Notes under the pieces: model-generated
Told to the model about the DNA's origin: nothing
The model's input: the letters and a program-made list of their open reading frames with translations, nothing else
The model's database searches: none
Part shown: one piece after another, positions 44,295 to 56,100 of the stretch
Numbering within the stretch: position 1 is the stretch's first letter
Layout: every line of letters begins with the position of its first letter
Source of the DNA: Neonectria sp. B-13
Lineage: Eukaryota; Ascomycota; Sordariomycetes; Hypocreales; Nectriaceae
Direction: 5' to 3'
Length of the DNA stretch: 64,000 bases
Assembly: GCA_002682825.1 (NCBI GenBank)
Contig: NOKP01000001.1
Location: forward strand, 2,253,845-2,317,844
Position numbers and translations under genes: made by a program

Positions 44295-45339
44295 ATGACG
44301 GGGGATTCTCAGCGAGCAGGAGCTCCGGAGCCGGCGTATGAAGCGCTCGAGGATAGGGTGCTAAGCAAGGCAGAGAAGGAGAGGAGAGGCGGTGGTCGCG
44401 GTGGTCGTGGCAGAGGAGGCGGCGGGCAGAGCCGTGAGGTGCAAGTGTCCAAGGCGTTGTCCAAGTTGCTGCGGCATCAGGCCGAGAGTGCGAAGATCCA
44501 GCTCGACGGGGAGGGTTATGCGCCGTTGAATCAGGTGGTAAGGCTCGCGGTCATTTCTTTACGATGGTGATGAACGGCCAAGTGGTCCGGATCAAGCACC
44601 CTCATCTCAAGGTTGCTATCTATCTTGGCTTGGAGAACACAGTCTAATACCGTTTGCGCAGCTCGCCTGGGGTCCGTTGAAGTCTCTCAACGTCACACTC
44701 GCCGACATCCAGTCCATCGTCAGCTCCAACGACAAGCAGCGCTTCTCCGTCAAGCCCAGCCCCAGCACCAACGCTGATCTCTCGACGGCAAGCACCGACG
44801 CCGCCGACTACCTCATCCGTGCCAACCAGGGCCACTCCATCAAGCTCGAGTCGGCGGCCCTGCTCGCGCCCATCACTCTCGAGGAAGGTAACGTGCCCGC
44901 GCGCGTCCTCCACGGGACGTACTTTTACTTCTGGCCCAAGATCGTCGAGTCTGGCGGGCTGAAGATCATGGGGCGCAACCACGTGCACTGCTCGACGGGG
45001 ACGCCTGAAGACGGCGTCGTGAGCGGCATGCGCAGGGATGCGGAGCTCCTCGTCGAGATTGACGTCGAGGCGAGCCTGCGGGAGGGCGTCGCGTGGTGGA
45101 AGAGCGACAACGGCGTGCTGCTGACTGAGGGCGACGCCCAGGGCGTGCTGAGCTCGCGGTTCTTCAAGATGGTGACGGGGCGGCAGATGGATGTGGGCGT
45201 GCTGTGGCAGGACGGCGAGTGGGTGGCGGACTTGCCGGCGGGGATCAAGATCAACGTGCCCAATGGCAAGGGACGTGGAGGAGGAAGAGGAGGAAGAGGA
45301 GGTAGAGGTGGAAGAGGAGGTCGACGTGGTGAATCGTGA
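44295..45339 (+). CDS. TPT1: tRNA 2'-phosphotransferase (Tpt1/KptA family)
   Basis: Two exons, 44295-44537 and 44662-45339, join in phase 0 over a 124-bp intron and give 306 residues. Tpt1 removes the 2'-phosphate left at the splice junction by fungal tRNA ligase, using NAD+ and yielding ADP-ribose 1'',2''-cyclic phosphate. Signature residues are all present: SKALSKLLRHQ (Arg60, His61), the RANQGHS block (about 134-140), VLHGT, and GLKIMGRNHVHCSTG. RGG-type Gly/Arg boxes occur at both ends (about 31-44 and the last 20 residues), unusual against the 230-residue yeast enzyme, and may add RNA binding. ATG 44295 has a perfect GCCACCATG context. An in-frame ATG at 44115 would add 60 residues rich in Arg/Ser/Thr, resembling a mitochondrial presequence. 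It converges closely with the dsRBD gene. Confidence 0.94.
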
Positions 45340-45496
45340 TGAAGACGTATACCCCTGAGAACAAAGTAAAAAGACTTGATCATGTTCGGATTTGCTACGA
45401 AACGAACGTGCTATCCACAACGATATCAGCTTATCCGAGATCTTTCATTCCCTGGTCTCAAACCCAACGCCTATATTCTCTACTACCAGCTCAATA

Positions 45497-45971
45497 TCAG
45501 GTCATAAGCTTGCTGAACCCAGTCCCCAGCGCATATTGACTCGCCCGCTTCCGTTCTTCGCCCTTAAGCCACACGAGGATTTCCCCCGCCATCAAGACCT
45601 TGGCCTCAAACCTGTCCTGGACGTTCTGAACGTGGCCCAGGGTGTCGGGCATTAGCCCATCGGTCCATAAGCTTGGACGGCCATACCACGTGCCATTGGT
45701 CGTGCTCTTGATGTTGTACCTGGGTATATCGAAGCCCAGCCTCTTGCAGAGTATCTCGACCTGCTTTAAGATGCCTTCGTTTGATGGCAGGCTTGTAGAA
45801 TGCTTCTTCAAGCTTGGCGGAGGTTTGGTGGGCGCTCCATTTTGCACCTCGGCATCCTCGACCTTGAGCTTCTTACGCTCGGGGGAATGCTGCATCGAGG
45901 GTGGCGGGTGATTAACTCGACGGCTGCTCTCATTATCGTCTTCACCGTCATCATCATAAGCATCGTCGCCG

Positions 45972-46020
<49 letters not shown>

Positions 46021-46692
46021 TATCGCCATCGCCTGCCTCGTAATAATAGCTGGAGCCATCACTGTCACTGTCATGGTCAGGGGCAGAATTTGAACCGTCG
46101 TCATCGTCACCGGCTTTCAGCCCGACAAGAGCCCATTTGGCTGCGAATTGCTTCGCTCTCTATCCCAGTTGTCAATACGTTGATGTCGACATGTTGCAAT
46201 GGTTGGCAATAAACCTTCTTCTGGGAGAACGAGGGAGCCTCTTCACCAGGGTTGTACCCGAAGCCCTCGCGGGGAAAATTCCCTAGACCATTCGGGAGCG
46301 TGTAGAACACGCGAAAGCGGCTCTGTTTGGTCGAGGGATCAATCAGGGGTTCTTCGATAGGCATGCGAGGCGGCATGTTCAACTGCTGTTTCTGAAGTGC
46401 TTCTGATTCGCGCGGCTTGCATTAGCGTTCTCGTTCAAGGGAGTCGAGGACCGCATATTGGCCAGGAGAGGGAGAGTGATGACTTGCCATGGAGCATGCT
46501 GATGTAGTCGGTGTCATCTAATTCTGGCTCTGAGTCCGACATGGTGAGGAGTCTGAGCGCGGCTTCTTCGGCTTTGCTAAAGAGCATGGGTCTGCCGTTG
46601 TCTCTCTCCCATTTCTTCCAGGCCGTGAGTTTTGTTTGAAGGATTCTCAAGTCGACGGGCGGGGTGCTGGATTCGCCGTTCTTGGGAGCCAT
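45497..46692 (-). CDS. Protein with two dsRNA-binding-like domains and acidic linker
   Basis: Three exons on the minus strand, 46692-46488, 46402-46215, 46159-45497, give 351 residues. Intron 1 (85 bp) has a GC donor (catg|gcaagt); intron 2 (55 bp) uses a weak gtttat donor. Only these joins keep a coherent domain. Residues about 60-155 read as a dsRBD: helix DYISMLHEALQKQ, three beta strands with GLGNFPREGFGY, then helix KKRAKQFAAKWALVGL. A linker follows with about 14 consecutive Asp encoded by a GAC/GTC microsatellite. Residues about 265-345 look like a second, divergent dsRBD (ILKQVEILCKRLGFDIPRY ... FEAKVLMAGEILVWL). No catalytic domain is visible, so a role in binding structured RNA is inferred; a named family is not known to me. 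Confidence 0.75.
45973..46020 (+). repeat. (GTC)n trinucleotide repeat encoding poly-Asp
   Basis: About 15 GTC units on the + strand, read as GAC (Asp) in the minus-strand dsRBD gene. In-frame expansion or contraction changes only the length of the acidic linker. Confidence 0.93.
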
Positions 46693-47549
46693 GATGTTTG
46701 GAGTGTGTGGGTGTGTGAGTGTGTGAGTGTGTGAGTGTGTGAGTGTGTGAGTGTGTGAGTGTGTGAGTGTGTGAGTGTGTGAGTGTGTGTATATATAATG
46801 CAGGTTACCTAGTATGTGTTTGTGTGCGGTCTGGGGTCGAGAACTCTATGTAGGCATATATAGTAGGGTTGATAAGAGCAGTCAAAGAAGGAGCATCGAT
46901 GGACGGCAACGCCGCGATAGAAATAGTCCTGTGCAATTGCGTTCCGCCCAACTCGCGGCGGCCCGGGTTTCTTTGCTCGTCAACGCGCCGCAGCGAGCGG
47001 GATGTCGACATGCATCCGACGCGAGCACCGGTGAGTCCTGTGGGCTGTAAGATCCGGTGGGCCTCCGGCCTTCACGAGGCTACGAATGAGACGAGGTCAA
47101 ACACCACCGGCTGCTGCAGGTGTGTGTCGAGGATTGGGCGATGAGGCTATGTGCGTGTGTATCGGCTTGGTCGCGGCCGTGGCTGGTTCTGGTTCGCCTT
47201 GGGCTTGGTTGGTTCCATTGGGCTCAATGGGTCGGTCGGTGGGGCCAGGCCGATTCAATGGCATACCTACTCAGGCCACGCAGATGCAAAAGAGTAAATA
47301 CCACCTAATTGAGCACCTACAATTGCTGATTCTGGCGTCTGAATGGGGCGGGAGGCCTACCAAGGGACGCATGACAATAGAAGCTCGATGACGTTTCTCT
47401 GATTAGCCCGAGTCGACCAACCACTGGGGTATCTAGACTAGGTACTATCAACCGTACCAACATGCAAATGATCAACGCCGCTGCCTGGCACCATGTACAC
47501 TCAATAGGCCTCTGCAACCCGGAATTTTCTTCTCTTTCTTCCCCGGTCC
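46693..47549. other. Intergenic region with minisatellite leader
   Basis: Promoter of the dsRBD gene and 3' region of EFG1. Apart from the octanucleotide repeat no feature is supported. Confidence 0.5.
46700..46793 (+). repeat. Octanucleotide repeat (gtgtgagt)n
   Basis: About eleven near-perfect copies of gtgtgagt immediately upstream of the dsRBD start codon (minus-strand unit actcacac). It ends within about 10 bp of the ATG, so it forms the proximal leader or core promoter. Confidence 0.92.
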
Positions 47550-48513
47550 TTAGCCCTCCTCGAAAAAGCCCCCGTCGTCGCTGTCGTCCTTGGCCGCTGC
47601 GGCCGCCCCAGACTCGCGCATCAGCCGTCTGCGCTCCCTCCTGTTGGCCGGCGCCTCGCTCTGGTCTTGCGATGCTGCCTTTTCCTTGGGCTGCTGTTTC
47701 GGCTGCGGCTTCGCAGCCGGCTTGGCCTGTGTCGTGGCTGGCTTCGGCTTTTGTTGCCGCCGCTCCGGCTGGCTTCTACCCTTCGAGTCGTCCGACGTCC
47801 GTCTTTCCCTCAGCATTCGCAGCGCAAAGTTGCCCTCCTTCATTGCCTGTTCTATCGAAGACCACATGGGCGGTCTCTCGGCCTCAAGCAAAGCCTTCGT
47901 CTTGGCAGCCTTGTCGTCCTCCTTGTCGTCCTCCTTGCCGTCCTCCTTGGTGGTCTCGGACTTGTAAAGGCTGACGTATGTTTCTATATGGGGGAAATGT
48001 TGAGTGTACGCCTCATCCACTTCGGCAATGTGCAAGAGTCGTTTTAGTTCTTCCGTCTCCTCTGGGGAGCTGCCTTGATCGATCCTCTTGCGGAGCTGTT
48101 TCGCTAGTCGCATGGCCTTCTTTCGTTCTGTGACTTGCGCGTTAGTATTCCACAACTAGGGCCCCTGGAACTTCGAATCACGTACCAAAGAAGCGGACCA
48201 TGTGATACTTGGAGATCATGGCGCCTCGCTTTTTCTGGAAGGCCTTTTCGGACATGGTGGTCTTGTGCGCGGCCAGCTCGCGTTCGAGATCATTGCGGAC
48301 GTTGGCAGGCAGATCCTGGTTTCGGTTCAACAAGCGTTCGATGTTGCGCACGCGCTTCCTTGCCCACTGGGAGCTTCCCTCGCTCGGTCGGTTCTTGGAC
48401 TTGCCGGTCTGCTGCTTCTGCTTCTTGTAGGGGCCGGCGTCGTTGGAAGCATGCGGTTCGGGAGAGCCATTCTCGGGCGAGCCGACCTGGTCGAAGCCTC
48501 TCTTACTCGCCAT
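47550..48513 (-). CDS. EFG1: rRNA-processing protein EFG1
   Basis: Two exons on the minus strand, 48513-48186 and 48127-47550, with a 58-bp GT..AG intron (branch actaac), give 301 residues. The conserved EFG1 region (about 50-190) is basic and helical: [75 protein letters not shown]1 is a nucleolar 90S/SSU-processome factor needed for early cleavages to 18S rRNA. The C-terminal tail is Lys/Gln/Ala-rich and ends with an acidic DDSDDGG. The frame remains open 32 codons upstream of ATG 48513; I chose [10 protein letters not shown] because the preceding residues are unlike the family. Divergent from MIOS, 640 bp apart. Confidence 0.92.
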
Positions 48514-49152
48514 TGTGTGCGTAGTTCTGATGGCGGCACCGTTGAATGCGTTCGAGAAGTATTGGCACTTTGAGACTGGCGTCGTGAACTCGTTCAAGAT
48601 GGGTGTCAATGCTAGCGAACGGGAACTTTTTTTCTGGCTGGCGGGGAGGAAGCGAGGAAGAATTGATCTGCCGAGTCCATATCTTATCAGCGGTGACCGA
48701 ATGCGGATTAGCGTAGATCACTCGGTGGCGGGACTGTTTCTGGTGGGCAATGAGCTACTCCAGACTCTGGAGTCCCTTTAAAGCTCGATGACCAATGACC
48801 GCCTCGGCCAACTCTCCGCCTTGAGCCGCAACTCATTGAGAAGCCATGCGATACATGTCCTTCACCCCCAATGGCATTCGGTCGCGGCTTCTAGAAATAC
48901 TCATCACTTAAGCTGCCTCCCTGCCACACCTCCAAGGCTCCAAGGCTCCAAGCTTCTTCCGCTTGGAAGCTGTCGCCTGATCGACAGGGTGGGTGGCTCT
49001 CTCATCTCCTGCTCTCGAACCCATCCATCATACGCGACCGTCGCAAGAACGCAGACGCCATACCAGCCCGTCTTCCCCTAGCTTCAAAAAAGCTCACTCG
49101 TCCCCTTGTTTCACAAGCCTCGAGCTTCAAGTACAAGTAACATCCGTCGGCT
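48514..49152. promoter_or_regulatory. Divergent promoter EFG1 / MIOS
   Basis: A 639-bp divergent spacer between a ribosome-biogenesis gene and a TORC1-regulator gene. It contains repeated ccaaggctccaaggctcc near 48930-48948. No specific site is claimed. Confidence 0.45.
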
Positions 49153-52100
49153 ATGGATCGACCAGAGCCTGGCCTGGTCAAGTGGTGCTCCAGCTCCTCA
49201 GTCGACAGCTTCATCCACATCAACCTCCAACACCGCGTCGTCCAGGTATATGAGCCGACTGGGCACGCGCGTGCCGGCCGCTTCGATTACAAGAAGGTCA
49301 ACCGGCATGATGACGTTCCTCCACTCACAACGTACGACTGGTCCCCCACCAACCCAGGGCTTCTGGCTGTCGGCACCGGGACTGGCATCGTGAATCTGCT
49401 GAAGATCGACGATGGCTCCAATGCCTATGTTGAACTCAGTCTCAAGATGTCCCGTACCTGCCAAGCGGTGGCCTTCAACACCACGGGGCTGCTAGCGGTT
49501 GGTCTCGATCGCGTCCGCATGGATCAGTGTCTCCACGTCTGGGACGTCAGCCGTCTATCGTCGCTGGACAAGAACACCAAAGGGTTCCCCTTGGACGCCG
49601 CCAATATTACAGATCCAAAATACCGCCTCGAGCCCAGCGTTTCAGTCTCCAGCGTCAAGTTCTTCGAAGACAGTCCGCAAACCCTCGTGGTCGGTATCAA
49701 AGCACAGGGACTGCGAATCCACGATCTCCGAGGTGAGAGGCTCTCTCACGGAGCCATCGATACACTTGCGCTGACCACTCTCGCCCCTGTGTGATAGATC
49801 CAGGAAGCGTCATTACTTTCCAGACCAAATGTAACAATAACCTTACAGTTGATAATGACCCCAACTATTTCGCCTCATCTGCCCTTGACAGCCCCGGAGT
49901 CATGATATGGGACAGGCGCGCTACTTCAAGGCCGGTAGCCTCGCCTTCCTACTTGGAGGCCGTTGACGAAGATGACCTTCCGTGGGGAGGGGCTCTACGA
50001 CTTGATCGCGTTATTGAGACTGATTCTGATCCCTTCCTGGCGGAGGGCAAACATTCCCTCATCCGTGCACTCAAATATTCTCGTGACCAGCGGGGCCTCC
50101 TTGCTGTGTTGTCACGCACTGGACAGCTGAAAGTCCTACAGACTAACAAAGAGACTCCGACTATCGTTGCGCAATCGAGTCCGGAGCTTTTGCAGGTCCA
50201 AAAGTCGCATGAAATGGATGTCTCCTACGTGGAGACGTCAAGGAAGAACGATCGAATAGTCGCCTTTGACTGGATTCCGTTAGGATCAACTGTTCTACGA
50301 CCAAGGCTTCTTGTGCTACGAGCCAACGGCACCTTTGGCATTTTGGAGCAGCCGTCTAACACTTCGGATCACGTCTTCAAGCTTGTTCCGTGGCAAACAC
50401 CCCATCGTGGGCTAGAAGGTGCGCAAGGAGGAACCCGTCCGACTGATCACAGCTCTAACCTTACGCAGAGGGTGCTTCTTATCACAGCATGATGCAGTTC
50501 GAACCTTCCCAGGCTTCTGGGATGTTAGGACCTCTGCTCATAGAGCAGAGGTTGGCGGAAGTCCCTCTGTTTGGACCGGAGAGTGCCAAGATCAGGGCCG
50601 ACTTGGAAAATGCACTGAATTCCAACACACTGTCGTCCGTTACGGTTGATGATATTGCTGCGACAACGACTCCGCTGCCGGAAGAGTTTCATAGTGCCCC
50701 TGGCATCGGCGCCAAGATACGGGCACTACGTGCCTTTGTCCGCGATGAGTTTCAGTCGTCTGCCTCGGGGAACAGGGTGAAACCCCGAGCCGGTGACACC
50801 AAGATAGTTCAGTCCGAGACCAGCGAGTTGACTCTGGCTTCAGATAGTCTGGGGTCATGTCGTGAGATCCACGATGCCCTGCTGACTTCCCTCGCGGAGG
50901 CAGAAGGTCTTCCGAGGGAGGCACAATGCGTCATTGACCACACCATGCTCTTGCGCGCCAAGGAGAAGTACCTATTCGATGCCGTTGCCAACAGAGATAT
51001 TGTCGCCGACGACCCCTGGGTCAAGTATGCCTGGGATTGGATTGCGAGTGAGTTGATCGGTTGGCTTCGCATTTGGCCCACGTAGCTGACCTTTCGTAGG
51101 CGCAGAAGAATCCGCAGATGACGGCGGCTTGATTCTGTCAAGCATCGACCTTAGCTACATGGGCGTCCACTCTATTTGGAACAATGACCTTGGTAAGACA
51201 AAGACCCAGTCACAGTCTCGAACACTGCTGATATCCAACAGGCCGCAGTCCTGGGTTGAGGCTGCCCGCAGGAGCAACGGTGCCAGATCGCTCCACCTGG
51301 GAGCGTAGCATTGGAGCATACTGCAAAAAGAACCATCTGCCCAAGTTCGATGGAGCGTCGACCAAGTACCCTCACCACCGACAACTCTGCCTCGAGATAT
51401 GCGGCTGGGGCGACTCGGAGAAGCACGACCCCAAGGGCCGCAACCGCGAGCCGGACCCCGAGTATCCGACGACGATCCATACCATGGCTGCTGCTCGAGC
51501 CCTCTTCACCGGCGACGCCAAGCAGGCCATCCAGATCCTCAAGAAGGCCAGCACTGCTCACCCGGAGCTGCTCTTCGTCTCCCTTGCCCTCCAGCTCATG
51601 GGCCGTGGCGATAAGACACCCGCCAAGGAGCAGCTGGACTTCGACGAGGCCGTGGCGTCCAAGACCGACCCCTATCTCCGTGCCATCTCCTCGCTGATCG
51701 CCACGGGCGACTGGGCCGCCATCGCCGACCAGCCCTCCCTCCCCCTCTCCGACCGCGCCTACGTCGCCGTCCGCAACTTCGAAGACGACCAGCTCGCCGC
51801 TTGGCTGAACGAGCAGGTCGCCCAGGCCGTGGCCGACGGAGACATCGAGGGCATCGTGCTTACGGGCATCACGGAGACCATGGTGGACATCTTTGCCCGC
51901 TACATCCAGAAGTTCCACGACGTCCAGACGGCCACGCTCATCCTCTCCATCTGCTCGCCGCGCTACATCGACGACATCCGCTGCGGCGCCTGGCGCAACG
52001 CTTACCGCGCCCACCTCCAGCGTCACAAGCTCTTCTTCCAGCGCACCAAGTTCGACGTCGAGTCCACCAAGCGCTCCAAGCGCGACGGCACCCCGAGCCT

Positions 52101-52536
52101 CAAGCCGCCCTCGCGCCAGATCGCCCTGCGCTGCGTCTTCTGCGACGCCGAGACGTCGCTCGCAAACAACCGGAACCACCCGCACGCCGCGTCCACGTCC
52201 GCCGCGTCCGCGTCCGCCGCGCCGGCGCCGTTCGAGGCCCGGAACCCGCTGCTCGCCACCAGCATCAGCGCCGGCGTCAGCTGTCCCAACTGCGGCCGCC
52301 ACCTGCCCCGGTGTGTCGTCTGCCTTGAGGTTGTCGGCGTCCCGCGCTCCGACAAGCCCGAGGAGAAGGAGGAGACGCGCATGGCCGGCCGCTTCCCGAC
52401 CTTCTGCCTGCGCTGCGAGCACGTCCTGCATCTTGACCATGCGAGACAGTGGTTCGCTCGACATGTCGAGTGCCCTGTGCCCGAGTGTCGATGTCGTTGC
52501 AATTTCAGAGCGAACCCGGAGTTGAGTTACCGCTGA
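49153..52536 (+). CDS. SEA/GATOR2 complex subunit, MIOS/Sea4 orthologue
   Basis: Five exons, 49153-49732, 49798-50418, 50469-51047, 51100-51192, 51242-52536, give 1055 residues, close to yeast Sea4 (about 1038). All four introns are 49-65 bp and all are in phase 1. The N-terminal part (about 1-400) is a WD40 propeller (VKWCSS, TYDWSPTNPGLLAVGTGTG, AVAFNTTGLLAVGLDR, CLHVWDVS, VMIWDRR). A helical solenoid follows, and the C-terminus is the zinc-binding MIOS/Sea4 signature: CVFC, CPNCGRHLPRCVVC, FCLRCEHVLHLDHARQWFARHVECPVPECRC. This is the RING-like module of SEACAT/GATOR2. The complex sits at the vacuole and promotes TORC1 signalling by opposing GATOR1. An insert HAASTSAASASAAPAP between zinc ligands is low complexity. 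A 430-residue frame antisense to the last exon is a shadow. Confidence 0.94.
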
Positions 52537-53181
52537 TCAAAAGTCGGATTATGTACCTATTTGGAGCGGGTTAGAAGGGGATGTTAGTCGTCTACGTAGC
52601 AGAATTCTCGGTTTCACAACTTTTAGGATATTCCAAAGTGCAACGGCTACCAGATGAGATTGCTTAATTATATAACCTCATCTTCCCTCGCAAACGCCTG
52701 TCTTTACCACAATGGTATTCCTAGCTGATAACAAGCTGTGCGTCGTCTGCTCTTCCCTTCTTGCAACGCAATCTGCAGCAAAATAAACTCGAAGGGCATC
52801 GTCCCCTTCATCCCCCATCATCGCTAATCATGTCATTCCGAATACGTCCCGAAAAGCCCAACTCATGATATATATCTTCCCGTTGATGCTCCTTTCCTCT
52901 CATCTACCCACACATGTCTCGTGTTGTGCCGCCTTATATATCATCTCGTCTTCTCGTCTTCTCGTCTCGTCTTCTTGTCTTCTCGTCTCGTCTTCTCGTC
53001 TCGTCTGAATCTCTATCTCCCCGGCGTTGCAAGCAAAACGCATCTCTCTCTAACACTCAAACAGACAAAAACGGGGAGGTCTCCTTGTTTGAGGGGGTAT
53101 CATGACCAAAAAGTTTCAAGCGGTGTGTGAGTTTCTGTCGATAGGCCGTCGTTCCAATCTCGGTGATTCGTCCTCCCGTCT
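52537..53181. other. Convergent 3' intergenic region with TCGTCT repeats
   Basis: Shared 3' region of MIOS and the PAS kinase. It contains a run of ctcgtcttctcgtc units at about 52944-53007. No gene is supported. Confidence 0.55.
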
Positions 53182-56100
53182 TCATGAAGCAGCAGCAACC
53201 TGGCACCAAGGGTGCTCGAGCACCTGGTTGATGTTGTAGCGCTTAGTGACATCGCGATCGAGCATGCAGCGGATGAGGTCGATACTCTCTTCGCTGAGCG
53301 TAAATGGGATGCGGAGATCGCGGTCCATGATCTCGTCAATGCTGTAAAACGGGTTCTCCTTGTAGACAATGGTGTACAACAGGATGCCCAGCGCCCAGAC
53401 ATCTTGTTCTGTCCCTTTATACGGCTTGCCAGCCAGAACTTCGGGAGCAGCATAATCTAAATCACGCGTCAGTTACGGTGCGGGGGTCAAGGCAACGGAG
53501 TGAGGCGTACCAATGGTGCCCACAAACACGTCAAAGGGTCCGCTCTTGATGTAAGCGGCGCTTCCAAAATCTATGATCTTGATGTTGCCCTCGCCATCGA
53601 GAATGACATTCTCGTCCTTGATATCGCGATGGACCACCTTGGCTTTGGTATGAAGATGATGGATGGCCTGGGCTACTTGCACGAAAATGCTCCGGCATTC
53701 GGACTCTTCCATGTTGGCCCGCAGTTCGATGTAGTCAAAAAGATCCATGCCGGGCAATCCATGGGGCTTCATCTCGATGTAGTAGTTCACGTTGTCCTCG
53801 AAGAAGCCCTCCATCTCAACGAGATTGGGGTGCTGAAACTCTGGTTTCCGCAGGTACTCTAGGACATGGATCTCTAACGGGACGGTGCCCAGTTTCCTGT
53901 CTCTGGTCCACGTGTCCACGAGGATACGGCGCTTGGTGACATACTTTAGCACAATCTTCTTACCCGTTTCCTTGTTTCGCGCAAGCTTCACTTGGCCATA
54001 TGCTCCCTGGCCCATATCCTCGAGTATCACGTAATCGTCTATGGTCTTCTTATGGGGAGGTTGGACAACCTTGGGAACAGGGGACTTGTCAACGGACTTC
54101 GGTACGGGCTTGGGTTGCCCAGTGAGTTTCGCCGCCGCATTGAGGGCAGCGTCCCTCAGCTGCTTGGAGAGTGAAGTTGCTGCCGAGAGCAGCTCTTTCT
54201 TGGGTGTGTCATCGTCTGATGCGATTTCTATGGGAGTATGAGCCGGGGTCTGCCCAGGGGAGGGCTGGTGCAGGGGCGTCGTAGTTCCGGACGGAGAAGG
54301 GGAGGCGATGTTGAGATGGGGCTGCGTGCCATGTAGATGACGTGAGTAAGTGATCCATAGGGCATACACTATTTCCGAATGGGTCACTTCGAAGGTTGCG
54401 TCACCACTCTCCGGGTTGTGGTTTTCTTCATCGCTGCCCTCGATGACGGTTTCATTCATTATGCGGGTTTTCTTTTCGCTCTTGACAACACGCATTTGGA
54501 CGTCAACCTTGAGGTCTGAGCCGTCGCGGTGTTTTCCACGGATACCAGCAGGGCTGAGAAACGCGGCGGCGGCATCGGGTCGATGTTCTTTGAGAGCCAG
54601 GAACGCTGAGGCTTTCCTGAAACGATGCTCAGGAACTACCATGCCATCGAGAAGCATAATGCCGTCTTCTTCCATCAGGGACTCCAGGAGCTTGTCGAAA
54701 TCCGGGATCAGGGCATTGATTGGCATGCCATCGGCCTTTTCGAACCCAAAGAGGGCTCCACAAAAGACTGAGTTGGAGCTGCGGACCTTGAGACCCTCTG
54801 GCTCAACCACAACAATTCCTGCCATGTGGGGGAAGGTTGAGACGCGTAGCTCAAGTTTGCCTCTCACCTGCTCAACGGTGCATGGGATGTTGACCTTGGG
54901 CGAATGAGGACATGTAAAGTACTTCCGTCGTGTGGCCTGAGCAAAATCAATCTCGCCGGTGTTGGGGTCAATGCCTTGCCGAGGAATCCGGGGGATGAGC
55001 TTTGCTATGTCCGATCCCAAGGGTGCGGATTCGACACCCCAGATTGGACCTGTCGATCCAGAGACACTCTGGATGATGCCTTCTTCGTCTAGGGTGATAT
55101 AGGCCACGTCTTCGTGAATCTCTTCCAAGACCCAAATGAGACCAACTCGTTTCTCCTTGACCCATAGACTAGCAGAACCTGTGGCACCATTCCGCTTTTG
55201 GATGGGAACGACATCGCCGCATAGTAGAACCCCTCGCGAGAGAGTGTTTTGGTGGTGACTGCTGCCTCGTGCCTTGGGTGGGTTTGGGTCTCCGCCATGG
55301 ACAGTCTGCGCACGCCTTTGAGCGTAGCTGCCTGACTTGGTCCTCGAATTAGGTTTGCTCAGGAGCTGGGCAGTTATACCTGAACGACCGCCAAGAAGTG
55401 CCGAGGCTGCTGAGGCTGCAGGCGTAGATTGTCCAGACGAAGCCTGTCCCTCGCTGATATCGTCGTCAGGTTTCCGCAGTAATTTCCGCTCAAGCCACGC
55501 CCTCCGCTCATCTTGCACTACCTCGAGGATGCCCATCTTGCGGACCTCGGCCTTTGTGACCCCGAATACCAAACAGGCAAGATCGTTGGCAGCAATAATC
55601 GTCCAGGGAGGCTTGACTTCGGTTGTGAAAATGGCTTGAGCAGCAGGAACCCACCGGTTCGTATTCCCGTGAACAGAAGGACCTAGTGGAGGACCGATTG
55701 AGGAAGGGAAGTTGGCCGTTGATGGAGTTGGTTGCAGAATGGGAGATGCCATTGGTTCGTGATAAAGGGGCTGACCGGCGAAGAAAGGCTGACCCATACT
55801 GTCGGTCAATCTATCTTGAGTTGAAATAGATCTCGTATCCGTCAATGTTCTCTTTAGACTAGTAGGTCTGTGGGCGGGAGAATAAGTCCTTGCAGCGGAT
55901 TCGGTCTCATTTATAGGACTTCGACTAGACTTTCCTAAATCGCGACCCACATCCATAACCTTTGCCGTGGACGTCGGTTCGACAGGGTTGAAGTTGTTGT
56001 GGTTCTCTTGTCTTGGAGAGCGGGCACCCGGAGAGATGGGTTCAGGCCTTGAGAGTTCGAGATTGGACGCACGAGGGCTGAACTGTTTGTCGAAAAAGTG

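Noticed and set aside
51172..52464. 430-residue minus-strand frame antisense to MIOS
   Set aside because: Gly/Val/Leu/Asp-rich mirror of the C-biased sense exon; the sense frame has the MIOS zinc signature.
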